Below, piece by piece: positions 51,507-60,642 of a stretch of 64,000 bases of DNA (position 1 is its first letter; each line of letters starts with the position of its first letter). Origin of the DNA: Kineosporia succinea (GTDB lineage: Bacteria > Actinomycetota > Actinomycetes > Actinomycetales > Kineosporiaceae). The translations under genes and the position numbers were made by a program. Below the pieces are notes generated by a model. That model saw nothing but the letters and a program-made list of their open reading frames with translations. It searched no databases and was not told where the DNA came from. The stretch covers positions 2,601,241 to 2,665,240 of the forward strand of contig NZ_JAUSQZ010000001.1 in assembly GCF_030811555.1 (NCBI RefSeq). The letters are read 5' to 3'.

Positions 51507-53054
51507 CTATCGCGCGGCGAGCCTGATCGCGCTCCAGGAGACCGGCGGTAGCTCGAGCCGGAGAATCTCATCCTCCACCGTGACCCCCTCGGTGGCCACC
51601 GGTACCACCCGGTCCGGCGCGTCCACCGTGTTGGAGGCCGACAGATCGCCGTCGGTGAGGGTCCAGGCCTCGGTGATCTCGAAGGTGCGGGCCCCGAAAC
51701 CGAGCGGGACCGACAGCGTGACCGGCTCGCCCTGGTTCCGGTTCACCACGAACACACTGACCTCGCCGGCCTCCGCGTCATGGGTGGCCACCGCGTCCAC
51801 CATCGGCACGTCCCCGTACTTGGCGGTCTCGTAGGTGGGACCGCTCGGCTCCACCCGCAGCACCTGACCCCGGGCCAGCCGGGAGGTGATCGCGAACGGG
51901 TGGAACGTGGTCTGCCGCCAGGCCGGCCCGCCCGCCTCGCTGCGGATCGGCGCGATCACGTTGACCAGCTGGGCCAGGCACGCGGCGGTGACCCGGTCGC
52001 TGTGACGCAGCAGCGAGATGAGCAGGCTGCCCACCACCACGGCATCGGTGACGTCGTACTCGTCTTCGATGACGCGGGGCGCGACCGCCCATTCGTCCGG
52101 GTTCGCGGCCGATGCCCCGGATGCGAAATCGGCCTGGCGCCAGACGTTCCACTCGTCGAAGGAGACCATGATGCGCTTCTTGCTCTTCAGCCGGGCGCCC
52201 ACGCTGTCGGCGGTGGCGACCACGCTGTGCACGAAGTGGTCCATGTCGACGGCCGAGGCCAGGAAGCTGCCGACGTCACCGTCCGACGGGTCGTAGTAGG
52301 CGTGCGCCGAGATGAAGTCGACGGCGTCGTAGGTGTGCTCGAGCACCTCCGACTCCCAGGTCGCGAAGGTCGCCATCGCCGAGCTGGAACTGCCGACGGC
52401 CACCAGCTCCAGGTCGGGTTCGGCGGACCGCAGGGCCCGGGCGGTCTCCGCGGCGAGCCGTCCGTACTCCTGAGCCGTCTTGTGCCCGGTCTGCCAGGGG
52501 CCGTCGAGCTCGTTGCCCAGGCAGAAAAGCTTGATGCCGTAGGGCTTGTCGGCGCCGTTGAGACGCCGGAGTTCGGCGAGACGGGTCGTGTCGGGCTGGT
52601 TCAGGTACTCGTGCACGTCGAGCGCCTCCTGCACACCCCGGGTGCCCAGGTTCAGCGCGTACATCACCTCCACGCCGGCCTTGCCCGCCCACTTCACGAA
52701 CTCGTCCACGCCGACCTCGTTGGTCTCCAGGCAGTGCCAGGCGAGGTCTCGCCGGGTCGGCCTCTCCGAGACCGGCCCGATGCCGTCCTCCCAGCGGTAC
52801 CCGGACACGAAATTGCCACCCGGGTACCGCACCAGGGAGACCCCGAGTTCGCGGGTGAGCGCCAGCACGTCCTGCCGGAACCCGTCCGCGTCCGCCGTGG
52901 AATGGGCCGGCTCGTAGATCCCGGTGTAGACGCAGCGCCCCATGTGCTCCACGAACGAACCGAACGTGCGGCGGGAGACGGGGGCGACGGTGAAGGCCGG
53001 ATCGAGCCGGAAAGAGGCGGAGAGCAAGGGGTTTCTCCCGGGTTGAGATGTCAC
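51507..53054 (-). CDS. abfA: GH51 alpha-L-arabinofuranosidase
   Basis: A 515-residue cytoplasmic enzyme that removes terminal arabinofuranose from arabino-oligosaccharides. The acid/base Glu is in FCLGNELDGPWQ and the nucleophile Glu in SFDEWNVW; GHMGRCVYTGIYEP-like and YPGGNFVSGYRWEDGIGP segments are typical. I start at the GTG giving VTSQPGRNP because it overlaps the permease stop by four bases (GTGA). No signal peptide, so sugar is imported by the operon's transporter and cut inside. Last gene of the operon. Confidence 0.93.
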   Translation of the reverse strand: MTSQPGRNPLLSASFRLDPAFTVAPVSRRTFGSFVEHMGRCVYTGIYEPAHSTADADGFRQDVLALTRELGVSLVRYPGGNFVSGYRWEDGIGPVSERPTRRDLAWHCLETNEVGVDEFVKWAGKAGVEVMYALNLGTRGVQEALDVHEYLNQPDTTRLAELRRLNGADKPYGIKLFCLGNELDGPWQTGHKTAQEYGRLAAETARALRSAEPDLELVAVGSSSSAMATFATWESEVLEHTYDAVDFISAHAYYDPSDGDVGSFLASAVDMDHFVHSVVATADSVGARLKSKKRIMVSFDEWNVWRQADFASGASAANPDEWAVAPRVIEDEYDVTDAVVVGSLLISLLRHSDRVTAACLAQLVNVIAPIRSEAGGPAWRQTTFHPFAITSRLARGQVLRVEPSGPTYETAKYGDVPMVDAVATHDAEAGEVSVFVVNRNQGEPVTLSVPLGFGARTFEITEAWTLTDGDLSASNTVDAPDRVVPVATEGVTVEDEILRLELPPVSWSAIRLAAR

Positions 53055-53899
53055 TTGAGGCTCCCCACCGTGAGGCCGCCCTGCCAGTAGCGCTGCAGGG
53101 TCAGGAAGGCGACGACCAGGGGGACGACCGAGACCAGCGAACCCACGATGATCAGGTTCCAGAGCGACTGCCCGCCCCCGTTGTTCGAGGCGGCCAGCTG
53201 CCCCCACAGGCCGATGCCCACGGTCAGCGGGTAGAGCTTGGAGCTGGAGAGCATGGTCAGCGGCAGGAAGTAGTTGTTCCAGGTGGCCACGACGCTCAGC
53301 AGCAGCACCGTGATCACCCCCGGCCGCATCAGGGGCAGCGCGACCTGCCAGAAGATGCGCAGCTCACCGGCCCCGTCGATGCGGGCGGCGTCGATCAGCT
53401 CCTCGGGGATCGAGCCGCCGGCGTAGACCCGCATCAGGTACACCGCGAACGGGCTGAGCAGCGAGGGCAGGATCACCGCCCAGATCGTGTCGGTCAGGCC
53501 CGCGTTCGACATCATCACGAACGTGGGGATGACCAGCGCGGTCAGAGGCACCATCACCGAGCCCAGCACGGCCGCGAAGAAGAAGCCGCGGCCGGTGAAC
53601 CGGTACATCGCGAAGCCGTAGCCCGCGAGCACCGAGATGACCGTGCAGCCGATCCCGCCGGCCCCGGCGTAGAGCACGGAATTGCCCAGCCAGCGCAGGT
53701 ACTCGCCGTTGTTGTAGCTGAACAGGTCGCTCAGGTTGCCGAACAGGTGGAACCCGTCGAACCAGAGCGCACTGCCACCGCCGAACAGCCCCTGCGCGTT
53801 CTTCAGGCTGGCCACCACCAGCCACCACACCGGCAGCAGGAAGTAGCAGACCAGCGCCAGCAGAACGAGTTTGACGCCGGCGTGACGGGGTTTGGTCAT
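53051..53899 (-). CDS. Sugar ABC transporter permease, MalG type
   Basis: A 282-residue inner-membrane permease with six predicted helices and the CUT1-family EAA-type loop (EELIDAARIDGAGELRIFWQVALPLMRPG). It pairs with the MalF-type permease that overlaps it by four bases. With the binding protein it imports an oligosaccharide, probably arabinose-containing. No ATPase gene is present, so a shared MsiK-like ATPase elsewhere must energise it. Confidence 0.94.
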   Translation of the reverse strand: MTKPRHAGVKLVLLALVCYFLLPVWWLVVASLKNAQGLFGGGSALWFDGFHLFGNLSDLFSYNNGEYLRWLGNSVLYAGAGGIGCTVISVLAGYGFAMYRFTGRGFFFAAVLGSVMVPLTALVIPTFVMMSNAGLTDTIWAVILPSLLSPFAVYLMRVYAGGSIPEELIDAARIDGAGELRIFWQVALPLMRPGVITVLLLSVVATWNNYFLPLTMLSSSKLYPLTVGIGLWGQLAASNNGGGQSLWNLIIVGSLVSVVPLVVAFLTLQRYWQGGLTVGSLK

Positions 53900-54828
53900 G
53901 AGAACAGTCCTCCCCGCTTACGGGTGGCGAAGGTGAAGACCGCCACCGCCAGGAACACCACGAACCCGAGCGAGAACGAGATGGCCGAGGCGTAGTTGAA
54001 CTGGGCGTAACGGAACGCCAGGTTGAACGCGTAGATGTTGGGCGTGAAGTCGGGTGTCACCGAGCCGTTGGCGATCGGCGCGACGATCTGCGGCTCCACG
54101 AAGAACTGCAGCGTGCCGATCAGGCTGAAGATCAGGATCAGCACGAGAGCCGAGTAGATCAGCGGGGTCTTGATCCGCAGGGCGATCTGGAACGCGTTCG
54201 CGCCGTCGATCCGGGCCGCCTCGTAGATCGAGGAGTCGATGCTCTTCAGGGCGGCGAAGATGATGATCATGTAGTAGCCGGACCACTGCCAGGTGACGAT
54301 GTTGAGCAGGCCGTAGAAGATGTTGCCCGAACTCAGCAGGAACGGTGCCTGCACGTTGAACAACGAGGCGATCTGCTCGACCGGGCCGAAGCTCGGGCTG
54401 TAGAGGAAACCCCACATCAGGGCCCCGATCACGGCCGGCACGGCGTAGGGCAGGAAGATCATCAGGCGGCTGAAACTGGCCAGCCGACCGGTGATCTCGT
54501 CGAGCAGCAGGGCGGCGACCAGGGCCACGCCGAGCTGCAGGGGGATCACCACCAGGCTGAACCGCAGCACCAGCCACAGGCCCTTGCGGAACGACGGGTC
54601 GCTGAACGCACGGGTGTAGTTGTCGAACCCGGCGAACGTGGTGCCGGTGGCCAGGCCCTTGGTGAAGAGGCTCAGGTAGCCGGCGTAGAGCAGGGGTGCG
54701 ACCAGGAAGGCCAGGAAGACGATCAGGAAGGGCAGGACGAACAGCCAGCCGATCTGGTGGCGTCGGTTGATCTTGGACGTGGTGGCCCGGCGGACGGTCG
54801 GCTCCCGTTTGGCTGTGGTCGCGCTCAT
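53896..54828 (-). CDS. Sugar ABC transporter permease, MalF type
   Basis: A 310-residue permease with six or more helices (IGWLFVLPFLIVFLAFLVAPLLYAGYLSLF first) and the EAA loop (IYEAARIDGANAFQIALRIKTPLI). I start at the ATG giving MSATTAKRE, which overlaps the binding-protein stop by four bases; the long open frame before it is the shadow of that gene. It precedes the MalG-type permease in the same operon. Confidence 0.94.
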   Translation of the reverse strand: MSATTAKREPTVRRATTSKINRRHQIGWLFVLPFLIVFLAFLVAPLLYAGYLSLFTKGLATGTTFAGFDNYTRAFSDPSFRKGLWLVLRFSLVVIPLQLGVALVAALLLDEITGRLASFSRLMIFLPYAVPAVIGALMWGFLYSPSFGPVEQIASLFNVQAPFLLSSGNIFYGLLNIVTWQWSGYYMIIIFAALKSIDSSIYEAARIDGANAFQIALRIKTPLIYSALVLILIFSLIGTLQFFVEPQIVAPIANGSVTPDFTPNIYAFNLAFRYAQFNYASAISFSLGFVVFLAVAVFTFATRKRGGLFS

Positions 54829-56177
54829 CGCACGGTGAAGCCCTGGCTCTTGGCGTAGTCCGTGATCTGCTTGTGCAGGTCGGTCGCCGCCTGGTCGCCG
54901 GTGGTGCTGCCCGCGATGATCTTCGCCATCTGGGCCTGCAACTGGGCGTAGTAGTACACCGTGAACGGGCTGTAAGTGGCACCGCTGTAGGCGTTCTCGG
55001 CCGGGATGTAGATGTCCTTGTTCGCCGTCTGGCCGTCGAAGAACTCGACCTCGGCGTTCACGAACTCGTCCGACTTCAGCACGCTCTGGTTGAGCGGGAA
55101 GATGGTCTGCGTCTTCCAGCCGTCTTCGAGCGAGGCGTCGTCGGCGTACAGGCCCAGCGCGACCTTGGCCGCAGCCTCCTTGTTGCCCGACTGTGAGGTC
55201 ACCGCGAAGGTGGAACCGCCCCAGTTCACCGACACCGGGTTGCTCTCGTCCCACTGCGGCAGCGGCGCGACCGCGAACTGGCCGGCGTCGTCCCCCTCGC
55301 CGACGCCCTGGCCGGTCAGGTAACCGGGAGCCCAGGCGGCCGAGACGTAGGTGGCGTACTTACCGCCCACCACGCCCGAGATGTAGTCGGTGGTGAACTG
55401 GTCCTCCTTGCCGACCAGGCCCTTCTTGATCAGGTCGGCCCAGTAGTTGAGCACGTCCTTGGTGGCCTGGTCGTCGAGCTTGATGCCGATGTTCAGCTTG
55501 TCGCTCAGGTCGTACTGGAAGGGCTGGGCACCCTTCTGGATCATCAGGCTGGTGACCAGGGCGGGCACGTTGCTGCCGATGTCCCCGAAGGCCGGACCCC
55601 CCGCGTCCTTCAGCTTCTGGGCCGCCTCGGCGTACTCGTCCCAGGTCGTGGGCGGGGTGATCTTGTACTTGTCGAAGATGTCCTTGCGGTAGATCATCGC
55701 CATCGGGCCGCCGTCGATCGGGATCGCGTACACCGCGGAACCCTGGGAGACGTCCTTCCAGGCGCCCTCGCTGAAGTTGGCCTTCACCTTCTCGGCGCCC
55801 AGCGGGGCGAGATCGACCAGGGCGTCCTGGATCTCGAAGCCGGTGAGCTGCTCGGCCTCGAGCATGATGACGTCGGGGGCGCCCTTCTTGGCCGAGATCG
55901 CGGTCTGGAACTTGTCGTACTCGGCCTGTCCCTGACCCGCGTTCGTCCAGCAGACCTGGACGTCGGTGTGCTGGTTGTTGAAGTTGTCGACGACCTTGGC
56001 CATGTTCGGGTACCAGGCCCAGACGGTGACCGCCGGGGCGTCCGCGTGCACGATCTTGTTGGTGCACTTGGTGGGTGCGGCCGAGGTGCCGCCTTCGTCG
56101 CTGCCGCCTCCACAGGCGGCCAGCCCGATGACGGCGGCCAGTCCGGTGACGAGTGCGGCGGGTTTGCTGAAGCGCAT
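54825..56177 (-). CDS. Sugar ABC transporter substrate-binding lipoprotein
   Basis: A 450-residue solute-binding lipoprotein with a signal peptide ending in a lipobox (IGLAACGGG) and the CUT1 binding-protein layout (ARM-like lobe with VTVWAWYPNMAKVVDNFN, then MLEAEQLTGFEIQDALVDL and PPTTWDEYAEAAQKLKD). It captures an oligosaccharide for the two permeases. I start at the ATG with AAAGGAGG eight bases upstream. First gene of the operon; the LacI gene diverges upstream and an inverted repeat lies between them. Confidence 0.94.
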   Translation of the reverse strand: MRFSKPAALVTGLAAVIGLAACGGGSDEGGTSAAPTKCTNKIVHADAPAVTVWAWYPNMAKVVDNFNNQHTDVQVCWTNAGQGQAEYDKFQTAISAKKGAPDVIMLEAEQLTGFEIQDALVDLAPLGAEKVKANFSEGAWKDVSQGSAVYAIPIDGGPMAMIYRKDIFDKYKITPPTTWDEYAEAAQKLKDAGGPAFGDIGSNVPALVTSLMIQKGAQPFQYDLSDKLNIGIKLDDQATKDVLNYWADLIKKGLVGKEDQFTTDYISGVVGGKYATYVSAAWAPGYLTGQGVGEGDDAGQFAVAPLPQWDESNPVSVNWGGSTFAVTSQSGNKEAAAKVALGLYADDASLEDGWKTQTIFPLNQSVLKSDEFVNAEVEFFDGQTANKDIYIPAENAYSGATYSPFTVYYYAQLQAQMAKIIAGSTTGDQAATDLHKQITDYAKSQGFTVR

Positions 56178-56310
56178 GTCGATGCCTCCTTTGGTCATGA
56201 CATGTCTGCATGGGAGGGCTGCACCGGGACTACGTGCAGTGACGCATAGGGCAGTGGCACTCGGCCCGGTCTGGGGCCGAACGATGAGTCGTTATGTGAT
56301 CTGCGTCCCG

Positions 56311-56326
56311 ATTGCAGCGCTGCAAT
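56311..56326. promoter_or_regulatory. LacI-type operator candidate
   Basis: ATTGCAGCGCTGCAAT is a perfect 16-bp palindrome with the central CG typical of LacI-family sites, between the divergent regulator and binding-protein genes. It lies about 135 bases before the binding-protein start. Confidence 0.65.
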
Positions 56327-56415
56327 GGAGTATGCCCGGGGTTACGACGGGGTGACAAGAGGTCACCTGCCCGAAATACGATGGGCGGTGCTGGCGCCAC
56401 TCACGGGAGGTTCGA

Positions 56416-57435
56416 ATGAAAGAAGCTACGCTGCGTGATGTCGCCGAGGTGGCCGGCGTCTCGCCGCGCACCGTGTCGAACGTGGTGAACGGCTACGCCC
56501 GGGTCGCCGACGCGACCCGGCTGAAGGTCGAGGCGGCCATCGCCCAGCTCGGCTACCGGCCGAACGTGCTGGCGCGGCACCTGGCCACCGGCCGGTCCGG
56601 CCAGATCGTGGTCGTGGTGCCCTATCTCGACACCCCGTACTTCGCCGAGCTGCTGCAGGCGATCATCCCGGTGGCGCGCGAGGCCGGGTACAACGTGCTG
56701 ATCGACCAGTCCGACGGCGACCGCGAGCACGAGGGCCGGCTGATCGGGAACCGTTCGCACCGGAGCCTTTTCGACGGCATCATCTACAGTCCGCTGGGCC
56801 TGTCGCAGGAAGACCTGTCCGGCCGTGACCCGGCCCTGCCGCTGGTGGTGATCGGTGAACGCACGTCCGAGGCCCAGTTCGACCACGTCGGCATCGACGA
56901 CGTGGCGGCCTCGACCGAGGCGGTGCGGCACCTGATCGGGCTGGGGCGGCGGCGGATCGCGGCGATCGGCGACCAGCCCTACCCGACGGGTGAGGCGGCG
57001 CAGAGGCGCACGGCGGGTTTTCGGGCCGCGCACGCCGAGGCCGGTCTGCCGGTGGACGAATCGCTGGTGATCGGCACCCCGCGCTTCAACCGGGTGGACG
57101 GGGCCCATGCCATGGAAACCCTTCTGGAGCTGGAGAATCCGCCCGACGCGGTGTTCTGCTACAGCGACCTGGTGGCGTCGGGGGCGATCCACACCGTGCT
57201 GTCGCGAGGGTTGCGCGTGCCCGAGGACATCGCCGTGATCGGCTACGACGACATCGAGGACGGGCGCTACAACCGGCCGACGATCAGCACGATCTCGCCG
57301 GACAAGGAGGCCATCGCCCGGCTCGCGGTGGGGCGGCTGGTGATGCGGATCAACAGCGACGAGCCGGTGCCCGGCGTGGATCTGAGGGCCGGGCACCGGC
57401 TCGTAGCGAGGCAGAGCACTGTCGGTTCGGATTAG
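56416..57435 (+). CDS. LacI-family regulator of the arabinoside operon
   Basis: A 339-residue LacI/GalR repressor. The N-terminal HTH is TLRDVAEVAGVSPRTVSNVVNGYARVADATRLKVEAAIAQLGYRPN, followed by the periplasmic-binding-protein-like ligand domain (IVVVVPYLDTPYFAELLQAIIP, AFCYSDLVASG, VIGYDDIEDGRY). It diverges from the ABC operon and probably represses it until an arabinose-type inducer binds. No other gene follows on this strand before ilvD, which is convergent. Confidence 0.93.
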   Translation: MKEATLRDVAEVAGVSPRTVSNVVNGYARVADATRLKVEAAIAQLGYRPNVLARHLATGRSGQIVVVVPYLDTPYFAELLQAIIPVAREAGYNVLIDQSDGDREHEGRLIGNRSHRSLFDGIIYSPLGLSQEDLSGRDPALPLVVIGERTSEAQFDHVGIDDVAASTEAVRHLIGLGRRRIAAIGDQPYPTGEAAQRRTAGFRAAHAEAGLPVDESLVIGTPRFNRVDGAHAMETLLELENPPDAVFCYSDLVASGAIHTVLSRGLRVPEDIAVIGYDDIEDGRYNRPTISTISPDKEAIARLAVGRLVMRINSDEPVPGVDLRAGHRLVARQSTVGSD

Positions 57436-57484
57436 GCGGTCACCGCGGCACGTGGTGTCGACGTGACGGCGGAACGCTCGAGAG

Positions 57485-59332
57485 TCACTCCGGCACGCGG
57501 CGGTACGCGCCGTCGCTGGCCGCGGTGGCCATCGACGCGTAGGCCCGCAGCGCGGCCGAGACCGGACGCTGCCGGTCGAGCGGGCTGTAGGGCTTGTCGC
57601 GCTTCTCCTGCGCCGCGCGGCGCTGGTCGAGCGTGAGTTCGTCGACGTCGAGCGAGATCTGGCGGTTCGGGATGTCGATCGAGATCGGGTCACCGTCTTC
57701 GACCAGGGCGATCAGGCCACCGCCGGCCGCCTCGGGCGAGACGTGACCGATCGACAGGCCGCTGGTGCCGCCGGAGAACCGGCCGTCGGTGATCAGGGCG
57801 CACTTCTGGCCCAGGCCGCGGCCTTTCAGGAACGAGGTGGGGTAGAGCATCTCCTGCATGCCCGGCCCGCCCTTCGGCCCCTCGTAGCGGATCACCACGA
57901 CGTGGCCCTCGGTGACCTTCTTGCTGAGGATGCCGTCGACCGCGGCCTCCTGGCTCTCGAACACGATGGCCTTGCCGGAGAACTTCCAGACCGCCTCGGG
58001 CACACCGGCGGTCTTGACCACGCAGCCGTCGGGGGCGAGGTTGCCGAAGAGGATCGCCAGACCGCCGTCGACCGTGTAGGCGTGCTCGACGTCGCGGATG
58101 CAGCCCTCGGCCGCGTCGGTGTCGAGCGAGCTCCACTCGTTCTGCGTGGAGAACGGCTCGACGGTGCGAACACCACCGGGAGCGGCCTTGTAGAGCTCCA
58201 GCGCCCGGGCGGAGGGTGACCCGCCGCGGATGTCCCACTCGTCGAGCCACGTCTTCATGTCCGCGCTGTGCACCGGCTTCACGTCGGTGTTCAGCAGGCC
58301 GCCGCGGTTCAGCTCACCCAGGATGGCGGGGATGCCGCCGGCCCGGTGCACGTCTTCCATGTGGAACTTGGGGGAGTTCGGCGCGACCTTCGACAGGCAG
58401 GGCACCTTGCGGGAGATCGCGTCGATGTCGGAGACCGTGAAGTCGAGCTCGGCCTCGCGCGCCGCGGCCAGCAGGTGCAGCACGGTGTTGGTGGAACCGC
58501 CCATCGCCACGTCCAGCGCGACCGCGTTCTCGAAGGCCGAGCGGCTCGCCACGTTGCGCGGCAGCACCGACTCGTCGTCCTTGCCGTAGTAGCGGTTGGC
58601 CAGGTCGACGATCGTGGTGCCGGCGTCCTTGAACAGCTGGCGCCGGGCCTCGTGGGTGGCCAGCGTGGAGCCGTTGCCGGGCAGCGACAGACCCATCGCC
58701 TCGGTCAGGCAGTTCATCGAGTTGGCGGTGAACATGCCCGAGCAGGAGCCGCAGGTGGGGCAGGCCGAGCGCTCGATCTCGTCGAGCTGCGCGTCGCTGA
58801 CCCGGTCGTCGACGCTGAGGACCATGGCGTCGACCAGGTCGATCTTCGAGTGCACGATGCCCTCGATCGCCGTGGTCTTGCCGGCCTCCATCGGGCCGCC
58901 GGAGACGAACACGGTGGGGATGTTCAGCCGCAGCGCCGCGAGCAGCATGCCCGGGGTGATCTTGTCGCAGTTGGAGATGCAGACGAGGGCGTCGGCGCAG
59001 TGCGCGTTGACCATGTACTCGACCGCGTCGGCGATCAGCTCGCGGCTGGGCAGCGAGTAGAGCATGCCGCCGTGGCCCATCGCGATGCCGTCGTCCACGG
59101 CGATGGTGTTGAACTCCTTGGAGACCGCCCCGGCTTCCTTCACCGACTCGGCGACGATCTGACCCACGTTGCGTAGGTGCACGTGGCCCGGCACGAACTC
59201 GGTGAACGAGTTGGCGATGGCCACGATCGGCTTGCCGAAGTCGTTGTCGGTCATCCCGGTCGCACGCCAGAGCGCCCGGGCTCCCGCCATGTTGCGACCC
59301 GAGGTCGAGGTGGCCGACCGAAGCTGTGTCAT
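57485..59332 (-). CDS. ilvD: Dihydroxy-acid dehydratase
   Basis: IlvD dehydrates 2,3-dihydroxy-isovalerate and the related isoleucine precursor in branched-chain amino acid synthesis. The 615 residues match the family length. Fe-S ligand cysteines lie in [14 protein letters not shown] and [24 protein letters not shown]. The N-terminus ([26 protein letters not shown]) and C-terminal [21 protein letters not shown] are canonical. Ends close to the LacI gene, which reads towards it. Transcribed alone in this window. Confidence 0.96.
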   Translation of the reverse strand: MTQLRSATSTSGRNMAGARALWRATGMTDNDFGKPIVAIANSFTEFVPGHVHLRNVGQIVAESVKEAGAVSKEFNTIAVDDGIAMGHGGMLYSLPSRELIADAVEYMVNAHCADALVCISNCDKITPGMLLAALRLNIPTVFVSGGPMEAGKTTAIEGIVHSKIDLVDAMVLSVDDRVSDAQLDEIERSACPTCGSCSGMFTANSMNCLTEAMGLSLPGNGSTLATHEARRQLFKDAGTTIVDLANRYYGKDDESVLPRNVASRSAFENAVALDVAMGGSTNTVLHLLAAAREAELDFTVSDIDAISRKVPCLSKVAPNSPKFHMEDVHRAGGIPAILGELNRGGLLNTDVKPVHSADMKTWLDEWDIRGGSPSARALELYKAAPGGVRTVEPFSTQNEWSSLDTDAAEGCIRDVEHAYTVDGGLAILFGNLAPDGCVVKTAGVPEAVWKFSGKAIVFESQEAAVDGILSKKVTEGHVVVIRYEGPKGGPGMQEMLYPTSFLKGRGLGQKCALITDGRFSGGTSGLSIGHVSPEAAGGGLIALVEDGDPISIDIPNRQISLDVDELTLDQRRAAQEKRDKPYSPLDRQRPVSAALRAYASMATAASDGAYRRVPE

Positions 59333-59790
59333 GGTTGCGGATCTTCTCTCTGCGTCAGTTTTGACCGCGCGGGTCCGTAGGACGCGACGGACCGCGGGTG
59401 CGCACCGTCTCCGGCGGGCCGGGGTCGCCCGTGCGGTGCGTCGAGAGCCTCGTTCAGAGGCGGATCATCCGTTGAGTGCTGGTCTGCGGCGGGTGACAGT
59501 CGATGCTAACTCGCGGGGGGCGTCCCCTCTTCCGCGCGGCCGCTTGATCATGTTGCCCACGGTGCCCCGAGGTGCACGTCGAGTCGAGGCAGGAACTGCC
59601 TTTGCCGTCGCTCTGCGCAATGATGCCGCCAGCGTCAGGTGTCGCTCACAGCAGATCGTGAGCAGAATGCGGCGTGGGTGCGGTCTGGGTTGTGACGATA
59701 CCTAGGCTTTCGGTTGTATCTGACCTCTGGCCCAACCAGGAGTTGAACAGTAATCTTCACCGGCAAGATCGCAGAGTGAGCGGAGGCGCC
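59333..59790. other. Divergent region between ilvD and the PP2C gene
   Basis: About 460 bases. The PP2C ribosome site GGAGG lies at 59781-59785. I saw an imperfect CGCGGGTCCG/CGGACCGCGG pair near 59370-59400 in the ilvD leader, but no leader peptide or T-box, so ilv control is not explained. Confidence 0.45.
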
Positions 59791-60642
59791 ATGGCGCTGC
59801 GGATTCGTGCGTGCGTCAAGACGCATCCCGGGTTGCGGCGTACCAACAACGAGGACTCCGGCTTCATCGGCCGGCGCCTGTTCCTCGTTGCCGACGGCAT
59901 GGGCGGCCACGACTTCGGTGAGGTCGCCAGCGCCATCGTCGCGCGCACGGTCGCCTATCTCGACGACCACCTCTCGCTCTTCGGCCCCGAGCGCGACATC
60001 GTCGGCGCGGTCGAGTTCGCCGACCAGCGCCTGGCCCGGGCCATCGAGAACAGCCCGAACCTGTCCGGCATGGGCACCACGCTCACCGCGATGCTGATCC
60101 ACCACGACACGATCGCCCTGACCAACATCGGCGACTCCCGGGCCTACGTGCTGCGCGGCCGCGAGATGACGCAGCTGACCCACGACGACACCTACGTGCA
60201 GATGCTCGCCGACAAGGGCTGGCTCGACCCCAAGCTGATCCCCCAGCACCCCCAGCGCAGCGTGCTGCTGCGGGTGCTGCGGGGCGGTGACGACGGCGGC
60301 ACCGCCGAGGTCTCGCTGCACGAGGCCGTCCCCGGCGACCGCTACCTGCTCTGCAGCGACGGTCTCAGCGACTACGTGGCCGGTGAGGCGATCCAGAAGA
60401 CGCTGGCGAGCACCCGGCACGCGGGCAAGGCCATCGACCGGCTGATCGCCCTCGCCCTCAAGGCTGGGGCGCCTGACAACGTGACCTGTGTGATCGGTGA
60501 CGTGGTGGACGACGACGTCGCCCCCGGCGGGGACGGCGAGTTCGTCGGGTCGGCCCAGGAGCTGGGCGAAGGGGCGATGGAGGCCGCGGAGAAGAAGGTG
60601 GCCGAGCCCAAGAAGACGGCCGGGATGCTCAAGACGGCCTAG
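59791..60642 (+). CDS. PP2C-family serine/threonine phosphatase
   Basis: A 283-residue metal-dependent phosphatase of the bacterial PstP/PrpC type. The metal and phosphate motifs are in order: THPGLRRTNNEDSGF, ADGMGGHDFGE, GMGTTLTAMLI, NIGDSRAYVLR, SDGLSDYV and PDNVTCVIGD. I start at the ATG with GGAGG upstream; the longer open frame is not needed. The tail after residue 250 is Lys/Ala-rich and disordered. No membrane segment is present and no kinase gene is adjacent. Overlaps the next gene at the 3' end. Confidence 0.93.
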   Translation: MALRIRACVKTHPGLRRTNNEDSGFIGRRLFLVADGMGGHDFGEVASAIVARTVAYLDDHLSLFGPERDIVGAVEFADQRLARAIENSPNLSGMGTTLTAMLIHHDTIALTNIGDSRAYVLRGREMTQLTHDDTYVQMLADKGWLDPKLIPQHPQRSVLLRVLRGGDDGGTAEVSLHEAVPGDRYLLCSDGLSDYVAGEAIQKTLASTRHAGKAIDRLIALALKAGAPDNVTCVIGDVVDDDVAPGGDGEFVGSAQELGEGAMEAAEKKVAEPKKTAGMLKTA

